Source: Lichina pygmaea
Lineage: Eukaryota; Ascomycota; Lichinomycetes; Lichinales; Lichinaceae
Length of the DNA: 64,000 nt
Assembly (NCBI GenBank): GCA_963422465.1
Contig: OY730171.1
Location: 1,488,001-1,552,000, forward strand
Direction: 5' to 3'
Shown here piece after piece: positions 13,351 through 25,245 of the stretch (positions are counted from its first letter, which is position 1; each line of letters starts with the position of its first letter). A program made the translations under genes and the position numbers. The notes under the pieces were generated by a model that saw only the letters and a list, made by a program, of their open reading frames with translations, searched no databases and was not told the DNA's origin.

Positions 13351-16300
13351 ATGGAGGAGCGGCAAGCCAGGTCAATGTCACTATCAAACCACAACCACAA
13401 ACGAGCATTGGAACCGGTGAATGGTGACTTTGAGCGTGTCCAATTGCCTTCGGAGGGGAAGAAGATATGCACAGAATGGTCCCCATTGCTCGAGACGGCA
13501 GCCATCCTCGAGTCGCCTTTTCTACCACGTCATCCAGTGCAACAGTACGATGGGCGCTGTGATAGCAGCCTCGCGCCGGACGGTAGCCAGAGGGGTGAGT
13601 TAGATTTCTAGCCCTTCCACTATGGATCAACGTACAGTAAGAACCAGATCGGCTCAGTAGTATCAGGTTTTACGAACCTCCATCGACTCGCTTTCGGACC
13701 CATCCAAAATGAGGCCGTGTCGAATGACAATGCTGGTGATGCTATGGCCATCGACGACACTATAGCAACTGTATGTTCAACAAACCATGGCCAAACCGAA
13801 AATATTTCGATTTTTCCCGCACTCATACTTATTGACGAACGGTATTTTCTATGAGCAGACGTCGTCTCCAAAGCGCGAGCCTGCGCTACACGGTACTGAG
13901 TGTAGTACTTCGGGCTGGGCAAACAACATTGTCAAGTCCCCGGACCTGGACGAGCGCTCGAATACAAGGAATGAATCGATACAAACTTGCTATTCGCAGA
14001 CAGCTTATGTTCGCGACTCTGACAAACCCTATGATATCTGCTTTGGGATGGTAAGTATGTAATGGAGATTTATACTAGGGTAGAAGCTGATCCCTCTAAT
14101 TAGCTCGTGATGGACGCTTTCTGCTCTACCAAGCTTGACAGTACCGCCAGCCGGATACCCATGACTACCCGAACAAGTGGTGACCTGCTGAAATTCTATC
14201 ACAAGATCTCCAACGAATACGCTGGTGTTGTCGACTCTCCGGCACTGAGCAGACTCCAGCAGGATCTAACAATCACTCTTGCAGCAATGTTCATTGCGCC
14301 CCAGAAGGAGAAGAACGTGAAGGGAAAAAAGCAGCAGTCCAGGCCAAAACAAGTGACAGTTGAAGTTGTTCTCTACGGGCTCACCAACGACACGGATACT
14401 GTTGGAGATATTCTCTCCAAGGATAACCTTTTTCTCCAGCATCCGAATGGACGTGACACCAGTGTACCTTATTTCAATCCCCAGTACTTGGTCCCCCCAG
14501 ACTCTCAGATGCCCGAGATAGAGAGTATCGTCTCCGAAGCCACCTCAAAGTCCAACTTATCTGGGCAGCTGCTGGACGAGAGGTGTACAGCCAAGTTGCT
14601 TGAGCTCTTCAATCACGCCGATGGCCCAGTCGAATTTCCTGAGGTGAAGCCAAGTCCGCGTTTACGAAGTCAGCTGAAAGAGTAAGTGCTATTACTTCAG
14701 ACTGTAGGATCTAGGCTCACATACACATAGGCATCAAATGAAGGCGCTTGCTATGATGACGGAGAAGGAACAGGGAGTTATTGAGGGCGCCAAGTTCAAT
14801 ATTCTGTGGGACGTCTCAACTGGTAGTAACGGGCAGACAAGGTAAGGTATCTGAGTAATCCCTTCAATCATTTATATTACGCTAATCAGATCTGGCGATT
14901 CTAAGGTATCGACATGTTGTTACCGGGGGAGTTGAGACTACTCGGCCACTTCCCCTTTATGGCGGACTGCTAGCTGATGTATATCTCTCAGTAATCCTTC
15001 ACTATCGATGTTTGTCTAAAGCTTCAGCTAGGAAATGGGCCTGGGAAAGACCCTGAGTGTTCTGGCTCTTATCGCCGGGTTTCTTGATAATTTGCAGACC
15101 GAGTCGCTGCCAAGACAGACAGCTTTCCCTTGCGCAACTCTTATTGTAGCGCCAAAGTCAAGTAAGTTGTATCTGACAGGAAGCCGTGTTCAAAATACAT
15201 GCTCATGTTTCTTAGCAATCCCTGGATGGCAACAGTAAATCAAGAGGTAATCTCTTTTTCAAATAATACTACAGCAGATGACTTAGCATCATCTAGGCAC
15301 TTTCATCCCGGACAGATACAGGCTGCCATATTCCATGGCCCTACACGGCATCTGTTACCGACGAACTGGGCTAACCAGGACATTGTCATAACGACCTATG
15401 AGACAATAAGGTCTGAGTACATCAGTCGGCCACAAGACAGCCCTATGTATTCAGATCAGTGGGCTCGAGTTGTCCTTGATGAAGGTGAGCCTCAGCATTT
15501 ACTTCTTTCATGAAACTTCCTATCTGGGTGTGGTTAATAACAACCAATACTAGCTCACCATATTCGCAACCGCTCTTCCAAAAGCTTCCAAGCTGCTTGC
15601 GCAATCTCTGCCAGATATCGATGGTGCCTTACTGGAACACCTATCCACAACCGGCTAGATGACTATGGAGCGTTAATGGCCTTTATCAGGGTCAACCCAT
15701 TCGCTGAAAAAGCTTCGTTTGATCATTGGTTTACGAGTCCAATAAGCAAGGATTACTCCGGAAGTCTCCGAACACTGAAAAAATTAGTTACTGCAACATG
15801 TCTCCGAAGGACAAAAGACACTGTCAAAGACCAGCTCGAGCTCCCTCCACGTACAGACAAGGAGATACCGATCGAGCTAGAAGAAAGCGAACAAAGACTA
15901 TATGATTTCTTCAAAAATCAAGCATCCAGTCTGGCTACTGGGATTTTTGGCGGGGAGGCTAGGGGTAACGAAAAAACCCCAAGCAATATCTTACCTTTGA
16001 TCAACTGCCTAAGGCTGATATGCAACCATGGGGAGCAGCTTCTTCCTGTGCCTGCGTTGAAAGCATGGCGTGAAAAGAACATATACGTACTCAATTGGAG
16101 TACGATGCCAAGCAGAGACAAAAGCTGTACGCTCTGCAAGGTTGATATCAGCGATCTCCAACATTCAGACACTGTCTGGTACGAATCTTGTCCTCAAGTG
16201 ATATGTTCCGATTGCAAAGAGGGTCTGGTAGATGATGTTTGCTGCTCTATTCGCAACAACACTGGAACACCTGAGAGCCAGCTGGTCCCGAGTATATTTA

Positions 16301-17003
16301 CAACAGAAAGCGACCTGAGACAAGTGGACTATCGACCTTCCACAAAAGTGAAAGCCCTCCTGGAATATCTTCAAAAGCAGCATCTCGGACACGCTGGCTC
16401 AAAGGAAATTGCTACCAAGAGGTATGATCCTCTCTATTCGCAGTTATACAACACACCTGCTGAAAATATGTTAGTGTTGTTTTTAGTTGCTGGACCAAGA
16501 TGCTCGACATGATCGAGATCGCGCTTCGAAATAATCGGTTCTTGTTCAAGCGGATTGACGGTCAGAAGTCTCTGAATGAGAGGACCGAGGCACTCGACAC
16601 TTTCAACATGGACCCGAGTTGTACAGTAATGCTTGCTAGCATTGGGAGCGTTGCAGAAGGGTATGATCATAATAAACCAACCCCACAGCACATTGTTCAC
16701 AGTGCTCACTTGTCAATGCAATCTACACAGAGTCGATCTCAACGTTGCAAACCACGTGCATCTTATGGAACCCCAGTGGAATCCCATGATGGAAGAGCAA
16801 GCTCTCGATCGAGTGCACCGGATAGGTCAAACACGGGAGGTTGTGACATTCCGCTACATAGTGAAGAACTCTATCGAGAACGTACGTTTTCTTTTCTGCA
16901 GTACTTTGTTTCACTCGCCTCGAGGCTCACCGTGCGTATAATCTAGTACGTTCAACAGCATCAGAAGCACAAGTTGGACTTGATTAGGAAATCTTTACGG
17001 TGA
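13351..17003 (+). CDS. SNF2-family ATPase, Rad5/HLTF-Rad16 type
   Basis: About eleven exons encode roughly 1,000 residues of a SWI2/SNF2 DNA-dependent ATPase, the class that remodels nucleosomes or damaged forks and often carries a RING ubiquitin-ligase domain. The ATPase starts with PLPLYGGLLADEMGLGKTLS (Walker A, split by an intron). It continues with ATLIVAPKS, DIVITTYETI, VVLDE/AHHIRN (DEAH, split by an intron between E and A) and RWCLTGTPIHN. The C-lobe has SVVFSCWTKMLDM and QALDRVHRIGQTREVVTF (motif VI). Between the lobes, CTLCKVDI and CPQVICSDC suggest a reduced RING-like zinc site. The N-terminal 300 residues look poorly conserved. The short last exon ends KLDLIRKSLR. Introns are many and short. 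It belongs to a large fungal paralogue group, so the exact role is open. Confidence 0.8.
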
Positions 17004-17949
17004 TGTGTTATCAGCAGGTGAGGTTGATCACGACTTCGACAGAGGATGGCTATCGTTGAGTATATACTCAATGTCTCATGCTAGATGTCTGAGGACTTGG
17101 CCACTATAAGGTCACGGAAAACAGTATTGGGCATCTGTCTGACATGGGGAAAAATTCTAGAGTCTGATTCTTATACTACCTGGGCTAGGTCATCACTCGC
17201 TCTGTTTTTGTTGTTCTTTGCGGCTCTTGAGCCCGACTTACGACCATGTCACCTCCAGACAAATCGTGTGCCTTGGGAGTCGCAAAGGAGATTTTCGGTG
17301 AGGGCGATGTGTATGATCAGTGATATAGTTAAGCCTCATCGAAGTCGCTACCACCCTGACAAAGTACTAAAGAAAAGTTATCAAGTCTTCTGTGCTCCGA
17401 AAGAATAGCGTCATGATCATGTTCTCTTAGAGGTGAGCACCGCAAAGCCGCAACCCTCATAGAGCTAGTCTCCCACGTACCCCTAGCTAGGCAACCAAAT
17501 CGAACAACACCACAGGCACAGGTGTATCCCTTGGTCTTCTCTGCTCGGCGTTCCTAGAATACTTCGCAGTGGACAGTTGCTTGATGAAAACCGTCAAGTC
17601 TCCTCAAGACACAAGGACCTCCAGTCAAAAAAACTCCATGCCACACCACATCCACCAGCCAACACGATGAAACCTCCATTCGCTATTGCAACCCTTGTGC
17701 AGATTTCCCAGACACTTGTCCCCGAGCTCGGAATTGGTGTTGTTTTCAGCCACAGGTCGAACTAAACTCTATAGGTTGGAAACAGTATCGAACCACATAG
17801 TGCAGAAAGGAGTACAGTACCAGCCAGCCAAGCCAAAGGACACACCCAGTCAAGCTCTTCCGTCGCCAGCTCATTCCACCTTCCACTCTTCCTCTCCCCC
17901 CCCCCCCCCCCCCCAACCTCACCTCTCCACCAACTCGGCATGTCCGTAT
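17004..17949. other. Convergent spacer between SNF2 and NACHT genes
   Basis: No gene supported; open frames here (for example 17085-17408) lack codon bias. It includes Pro/Ser-like pyrimidine-rich DNA and a C19 run at 17896-17914, close to the NACHT-gene stop. Confidence 0.5.
17896..17914. repeat. C19 run
   Basis: 19 consecutive C downstream of the NACHT gene stop codon (minus-strand gene), in its likely 3' UTR. Confidence 0.85.
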
Positions 17950-20900
17950 CTAGATGATGTCTGTTTCAACATAGTCCAAGAGCTCCCGCTCAGTTTTTGT
18001 TTTCCTTTGTTCTTGCGTCCACTTCACCAACTCATCCCATGTCATTCCAAGATGTTTCTGGATCTGCTGTGACAACAAAGTTATGGGTACACCTCCTTTC
18101 GGACTACTGGTCGTTATCTCGCTAGGATCTGCACCACCCAAGAGAAGAAACTTTATCATCTCAGCGGCTTTTCTAGATGTTCCCGTTGCTGCATAACCCA
18201 GCAGTAATCCAATCTGAGCACCGCATTCAATCAATGCCTTTGCCAGCACAACAGATCGATTTCTTAACGCGACCGCATTAAGAGCACTCTGTAGTTGATT
18301 CTGGCTAAAACATCCATGAGAAGCCAGAGTTTTCCATAGGTCTGCCAATCGCATCTGTGACACTGGATTTTGAATCAAACCAATCGACGTTTGAAAGAAG
18401 GTGTCCATGGATTTGGCACGACTCAATGAAATCTTTTTCCAGAGGTTGAAAATGTCATCGGAAGCCGAGATCGCGGCTCTATTAGTACCGGTTAGAGTTT
18501 GCTGCTGCCCGAAGTTTCTCGTGAGGAATATCCACTCTAGAACTTCAGTATTCTCGCCTCGTATAGCATTAATAGCTAGCGTCTCCGGAAAGTCTATGGA
18601 CGGAGTCCAGTCTTCTGTTAGAAGCTGGACTATTGCTAGAGGTCCATTGAAGGCAGCTAGATTTTGCAGCTGACGTTTGACATGATCATCGAGCGCGAGA
18701 AACTGCGGTAAGAGCTGGCGTACATCCTCCAGTCTCCCCATCGTGACTAAGTCAAACAGCAAGGGCTGAATCTCATCATCACTAGGGTTATCGATTGGTC
18801 TTCTCGGAGTCGGAGTTGGATCCTCATGGGATCGAAGCTGGTGTTGCTCGCGTTGGCAGTCAGACCGAAACCCGATCTTGGCGAAGTCACATGTGGCGAC
18901 TGTACATTTAAACAGTCGATTGTGACATGCGGTATGGCTATTCCGAAGTGATCTTGTTTCGAAGGCAATCCGCTGAGAAAAGCAGATGACATGGTTGCAT
19001 CTGAACAACCGAGTGCTATAATAGCTTTTCAGACGGGAACAGGAGCACCCTGGGTTGTGGCTGGATCCATAACAAAGCATCGCCTCAAACTGCTCGTAGA
19101 TGCGCACAGAAGAGGCCGACAAAGTGAGCGGATCGAAGCCTGTCCACGAGTCATCTACACGCAAAGCCCATTGTCAGATTTGAACTTATAAGACCTCTGA
19201 TACGTCCATGTCAAAAGAATGTTACCTAATCTTACCTCCATCGAGCCGCCAGTCACCCATGTCAAGTAGCCGGAACTTAGAAACCTCAGAGATTGTAGTG
19301 TACGGTGTTGGTGTCTTTTGTGCGAGAGAACCAAGCCACTCCTTTTCCGCAGCATACTCACTTGGAATTTTATAGTCCATATTCTGGCGTCGAGTAACAA
19401 ATTCGTTATGTGAGTTGAGGAGCTCATCAGGCAGAGCCTCATTGCGGAGCATTCGTACACTCTCTCGCAGTAGCACGACCCATTGAGAAGTAGCGAAGGC
19501 ATGGAGGCGGTATCCACCCAAAAGGATGTTTTTATCCAAGTACTCCTCCTCTTCACTGAGGTCAAAGAGATCAAAGCAGAGGTATGTCAAGCATCTCGTG
19601 GTGAGGTCAACAGTCGCTTTCAATAAGCTGAGAGAGGTCTCAGTCTGCCGATCAAAAAGGTATCTTCAAAATGTTAGCTATGAAATCTCCAAGAGAAGGA
19701 CAGCTTACTCCTTGACAGTGAAGTGCACAAAATGTACTTCATCACCAAAGACCTCAACAATTGGACCACAAAGCTCAACAAAGTCGAGAGAGACATCAGC
19801 TTGAGGCTGATAGTGCAGCTGACCAGGCTTAATATCCAATGCCTGCTTGATTTCGTGGTGGGTGAGCGGTACAGGGGAGCATCCTATCCACCCTAGAATA
19901 CTTCTGGCTCGGCCTTGAGCGCCCGGCGGCAGCTTATTCAGTCGCTCAATTACACGAGCATATCTTCATCATGAACAGTCAACATCTATTTCTTGCTCAG
20001 TCAGGTATAGATTACTCACGCATCATCCAAGGTTTCAGGAAGTACTCTCAAGCTCTCGACTTCATCGGCAGTCCAGCACATCTCCATACTTTCCATGACT
20101 ATCCCGACGTAGAGGAACATTCCTGTTCACATGAGTTTTAGAGAAAATTTTGAAAGAATGCACATCCAGAGGCTAGTCTGCGAGTCTTACCCTTCGCCTT
20201 TGCTGCTAGGGGTGCTAGTATTGTCTTGATCTCCGAACGCGTCTCGTCGCGGAATTGAGACCGGAGCAGCCACTCTTCCATCCTGCGAGTAATGTATGTT
20301 TGAAGACATCCGGTATTCTTCAAGTCGACGCGAACGGATTGTGCTTTAGGTAGCAAGGCTCTCGAGATTCCATCTTCCGGCCTGCTACTTATCAGAAGCC
20401 TCATCTCATCGCAGCTTTCTAAGAGGGTTAGCAGGACAGTTAAGATCCTCTTTCCCTCGAACTTGGAGATCTCGTCCAATCCATCCAAGATTATGAAGGT
20501 CGGCCCCTTGCACTTCAATAGGGTTGACAAAGTGCTCTGGGCGACCGTGACATCATTCAGCTGTCTTCGACTTGACTGGAAAACGTTGAGCACCACCGTT
20601 CGGAGGTCCGTGTCCTCTGACGCCAGCTGGAAGATCAACGAGTGGAGTATTGAGACCGTGGATGTGTTGCTGCCGTCCTTATAACTCAGAAAAACGAAGA
20701 GTGTACCACTTCGAGTCCGTGTTCTTGCGCTTTCGACGATACTAGACGATAGTACTGATTTGCCTAGCCAGTAATCTTCTTAGAACTTGTACGAAAGAAT
20801 AGACAAAGGCCAAAAAGGTCGGCTCTGATGCCAACCGCAAGCTGACCGAGTCATAGACATGTTCAAGAGATGGCACGAACCTGCTCCGGGTATGCCTTGG

Positions 20901-21813
20901 AGCCATACGAGCCTTGTCTTTACATCGGCGTGATCCAGCCAACTGCACACGGTCTTATCCTTTTGTAGCCACCGCCCGGTGTCCTCGTAACACATTCCCC
21001 GCAACCGGTCTAGCTCATGGTCATAGAGTCTCGGCTTTACGAAGGCCTCCGCCCTCTCATAGTCTTGACGCTCCTCGAAATTCTGGGTTCGTTCGTAGTG
21101 CTCAAAGGCGGCATCCCGTGCCCTGTGGGCTTCTTTAATGTGCTCCAAGTTGACTTCGCTCATCATCATGCGTCCATGGCGCTCGATGTTGGTGCCGATC
21201 AAGGCGATTCTTTTCTTGTGTCTGGGCCACACAGACTCGAACAGAAGCTCCCAGCCTGACAAATACATAAGTACCTAGGTGTACGAAGTCTTTACTGGAG
21301 AAAAAGAACAAATCACTTACGCTTGACAGCGAAAAAGTTCAACGCAGTGAGATAAAAGTCAAGGACATCCTTGAAAATTAGACACAGGACCTCTCGGATT
21401 CGGTCATTGGAGTGAAGCACAGCGGTGTACTGGGTGAATATGGAGAGCCTTTCTCCAAGATCGGCCATGATGTTGACGATAGCATCGAAGGACCGCAAGG
21501 CATTTTGGCTGAACTCAAGCAAAAGTTTTATTGGCCCCCATATCAGCGCGAGGACTTCAGGCTTGGCCTGCACGAAGGTATCGACTACTTGATGATACTT
21601 GTCTAGTTGGTCGAGAAACGGCTGGATCCGGCGAAGATGTCGGAGATGGCCTCTCCCGGCTTGTTCTTTTTGGATTTTTTCAGTGGCATCGTAGACGTCC
21701 CTTATGCAGGTTACTTTCTGGATTTCTGCGACGAGAGCTGGCTTCTGGAGAGCTCTTTGAAATTCATTCTTCGCTCGTTCGAAGGCCTCTCGAATTCGGC
21801 TATCGTCAGCCAT
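17950..21813 (-). CDS. NACHT NTPase with zinc-finger and ankyrin-like tail
   Basis: A fungal NLR-like STAND protein of about 1,100 residues in seven exons. The N-terminal 250 residues resemble the helical domain (DUF7708-like) that heads many such proteins: LIWGPIKLLLEFSQNALRSF. The NACHT core has P-loop GIPGAGKS (its codons split by an intron, 20764-20880) and Walker B FIILDGLDEI. It continues with LLISSRPEDGI, GMFLYVGIVMESM and VHFVHFTVKEYL, all typical of fungal NACHT-ankyrin proteins. A C2H2-like unit follows (FKCTVATCDF, then QREQHQLRSH), and the tail has worn ankyrin-like helices (LIECGAQIG, LLLGGADPSEI). In fungi such proteins act in non-self recognition and programmed cell death; that role is inferred here. 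It looks intact. It is divergent from the GNAT gene and convergent with SNF2. Confidence 0.82.
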
Positions 21814-22550
21814 GACCTTGGATCGAGGGGAGTTGGAGAGGACCTCAGTGCCTGCCCGAAGCGAAGGACTAGGCGTTCATGAGAAGGCGAACAAGGCAAC
21901 CACATACTCAGCAGGCTTCAGTTAGCTCCGCCACAATAACGTCACAGATGCAATGGGCCACGTGACTAAAACCAATGGCATCTTCATGTTGTTTCTACCA
22001 ATCTGTACGTACCTGGTATCAACTCCAAGATCGATGAAATCCCAATCCTATGATGACTAGTTTCTGTTGAAGGAAAGATGACTAATGCCACTGCGACTGG
22101 TTCTCACGTGGATTTTGTTTGTGCAGTCTACGACTTGTTGCAGTGAAGTGGTGGCATCAACTAGATTTCAGCAACTCTTACCGTACCGGTAACTTCAATT
22201 GACAAAGGCCACATGAAAGGGGGTAGAGTGTAGCTCTACTCAAGGTTTTTGTCTCAGACTTTTCCAGAGATGGGTGGGCCAACACGAACGGCAAGATATG
22301 CTTCAGCTGCCATCCTGGTCGAAGGCCGAGAAGGGGGAGGAAGACGTACGGATTCATCGTGGTCAGCATGGCCGAAAATCTTGTCGTCGCATACCGTACG
22401 GTACTCTGTCCAAAATACAATAGACATTGACTGAAACCTCTTCAACAGTATTGTCCTTCTGAGCAACGCTGGCTGTGGTTGTCAACCTGCCCCGAGTGAC
22501 CAACTTCAAGCTCATTCCCCAACAAAGGAGGTCGAACAAGCCATTCCAGA
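21814..22550. promoter_or_regulatory. Divergent NACHT/GNAT promoter region
   Basis: 737 bases between the two start codons, with no other gene. It contains TACCGTACCGGTAA near 22183 and the 12-bp palindrome TACCGTACGGTA (22392-22403), relatives of the SHR3 palindrome. Confidence 0.45.
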
Positions 22551-23471
22551 ATGGAAAACATATACTACGAACGTTATGATAAGGCCTGGATAAATGACAA
22601 GATACTCCATGAAGCAGCACAGCTCTTCTCTGAGAACTGTGGGGTATGGACAGGGAATGCTGGGCCGGTGCTGGCGGGATCCACCAAGGCCGGTGAGTCA
22701 GATGGCGGTAGGCCGCTCTTTGTTATCTGTATCCTTGAATTTTGTGTAGCCGCATCTGAGTATGTACTAATCAAGTCGTCATGATGCAGGTCGTCGTGTT
22801 CGAGCCAGCAGAGAACGATTGCGGACTGACTATCTAGTTGATGGTGCCCTGTCCGTTTATGTCAGAGTCACCGTTGATGGCTGCCGCGCAGGACACGTGT
22901 TAGCCTGTCGCTGGGACGCCAATGGCAGAACCGTATGCTGGGTCACTCAGCTGGTCGTCCGACGCGCCTTCCGACAGCGAGGCCTTGCAGCGGGCCTCTT
23001 GAGCGTGCTCAGGCAGGACGGGGATGACGTGTACCGTATCATGAGCTCCCATCCAGCCGCATGCTTGGCCGCAGCAAAGGCATTCGGACGTCAGTGAGCA
23101 AAGCTCAGCAGATATTGCGGACCCGTGTCGTGCAGCTGACAAGGGGCTTCCCAGGCACCACCAATCCCATCCAACTCGACTTCATCAGAAAACATCTAGG
23201 TTCGATCCTCAGAACGTCTCCGATACGCTACGTCAGGGAGGCCAAACCCCGAGGCAGCCTATTCGACGCTGGAGATGCCAGCGGAGCCTTGTCGAATGTC
23301 GACTCCAACTTCTACGTTGACCATGACGAACCGCTTGAGGTTCTGGTACGCGTGAGGGAGTCGATGGACTGGCCTCTTGGCGAACTGCTCGACGGACATG
23401 AGTTCGTGCTTCTTCTTAAAGCCAGACATTCTTTTGGACCTACTCACTGTAGTCTTGAAACTCCGGCTTGA
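22551..23471 (+). CDS. GNAT-family N-acetyltransferase
   Basis: Predicted acetyl-CoA-dependent acetyltransferase of a fungal-specific GNAT subfamily; substrate unknown. Three exons (22551-22692, 22790-23093, 23144-23471) give 257 residues with the frame kept. GNAT motif A is clear: VCWVTQLVVRRAFRQRGLA, where RxxGLA is the acetyl-CoA pyrophosphate-binding turn (usually RxxGxA). The following helix gives SSHPAACLAAAKAFGRQ. The C-terminal half (IQLDFIRKHLGSILRTSPI, SNVDSNFYVDHDEPL, SMDWPLGELLDGHEFVLLL) matches the conserved tail of this subfamily. The final ten residues are less sure. It shares a promoter region with the NACHT gene. Confidence 0.8.
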
Positions 23472-25245
23472 CGTGGCGGTGAATGGGTACACTGCTATTG
23501 GGAAAATACCACCCATCTGCTCTGAATTAGTGCTGCTTAGAAAAGATGTCTGAGACATGAAAGCCGGTCTTACAGGAATTAGCTGGCTGTGCTTTGTCAA
23601 ATCATGATACGAAGGATAAGCACCTATTGACCCAGCGAACCACAGTTCCTAATGAGAATGCCGTCGCCGAGGCCCTGGACACCGGTGATCTGGGGTCCCA
23701 CAAGTCACGGAGGAATTGAAGCCCCGTGGAACAGAGATCCGAGGAGGTCGCTGAGAAAGCGTCAAGAGCTGATGCAAGCATCTACACCACCGAGTCGGCA
23801 CTAGAATTCAGCACGCAGCTCTAGAAGTAGGTACGGCACTAGGGACAGGTACGGCAATAAGACTGCAGCAGCACCAGCGACTGGAGCAGCACGAAGAACA
23901 GGCGTAGCATATATAGCCTGGCCTATATCCCTCACCTAGAGTAGCTACGTAGTACCAAGAGACTACTGGAACACAAACGTCCTTCTCAACATGCTCGTGG
24001 AAGAGTCTCTTCTCGACTGGCTACTCTATGCGTCTTCCGCCGACGATTTCCACAACGCTAAGCCGTCACCGCCGTATAATTCTCCAAGAACGTACTAAAC
24101 GTGGGCGCGGAGGACATCGAGGGGTGGTTCCAGAGCGTGGCTCATAGAATCAGCCACTTGATGAGTATGGGTAAGGACTACGTTCCCTCTTCGTTGACGC
24201 CGCTAGAGAAATCGGTTGAGCTTCCTGAGTCAAAGGAGAGGCAAAGGAAGAGGTCACCTACTGCCACGCTGCGTGACTTATTGGAGCTTGGAACTAGTCG
24301 ATTGGCTAATTCGCGCAGCGCCGCCGACGCTGCACGTACTCTAGCAGCAAAGCGACGGTATCACCGGTGGTGAGCAAGTAGCTGCGCCGGCTCTTTTCGA
24401 TTGATCTCTCCGACGTCGAGTCTTTTCCGCAACGACCAAGTTCAGTCCAGTCCTAGCGGAGCACTTTAGTCGAGCGGCATCACACATCGATGTACATACA
24501 GGATAGGAGCTATATCAAGCATCTGTACGATTTCAGGTGATGGATTATCTCTCTTCAACGCACAAAGCCGAGAGTGAAACTTGACGATGGACAGAGGATG
24601 TTCTGATTACAGTCCCAGTGGCTTAGATTCGAACACTGTTATACGTTTCGACAGTACAGTAAGTAGTACGGTACATATGCGAGAAAAGAATCCATTGGGA
24701 AATGAGATGTTGAAAGGGAAAATGAGACGATGAGAGAGCTCTTTCGAGGCCCGGCCTAGCTCTCGCCAGGGAAAGACATGGACATAGCTACGGACCTCAG
24801 CTATTGTCAGCGTTCGAAGTCGAAGAACCTGAGACAATGAACCAATTGTCCTCGGTACTGTCGTCATCGCAGTCTTGCGTCAAATCAGAAATACTGCCGT
24901 AACATGGTTCACATGCGTAACGTGCGGAGAACAACAAAGGAATACACTAGAAGAACTGCCAGGGAATTTCCACCTCCTCAGCTTGGCATGGTGAGATACA
25001 GTCCATCATGTAGGCTGGGATCTCTCCGTGGCTCCTTGGAGAACCACAAGGTGTCGTTCTCCAGGGAGTGGAGGGTGGCAGAAGTATCCATCCCGATCCA
25101 GTGCCGTACACAGTCGGTGGACGGGGCCGGTATTTAGGCAACGCTTCCAACGGACATGTTGGCTTCTGATACTTATGGGCGGCACCAATGAGTGCCAGAT
25201 CGGTACCCTCGAACTGAGCTCTTACGGGCAAAACTCACGTTGAGT
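23472..25245. other. Long spacer with possible coding fragments
   Basis: No complete gene recognised. Two protein-like stretches are noted separately (23991-24373). The rest shows scattered GTAC/TACG words and a B-box-like word on the minus strand near 24627 without a partner. Confidence 0.45.
23991..24373 (+). pseudogene. Possible degraded coding fragment
   Basis: Two adjacent open pieces in different frames look protein-like. The first begins MLVEESLLDWLLYASSADDF. The second (24101-24373) contains EDIEGWFQSVAHRISHLMS and ends in an Ala/Arg-rich helix. Together they may be the end of a decayed or mis-spliced gene. No family was recognised, and a short intron between them is not excluded. 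Confidence 0.25.
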
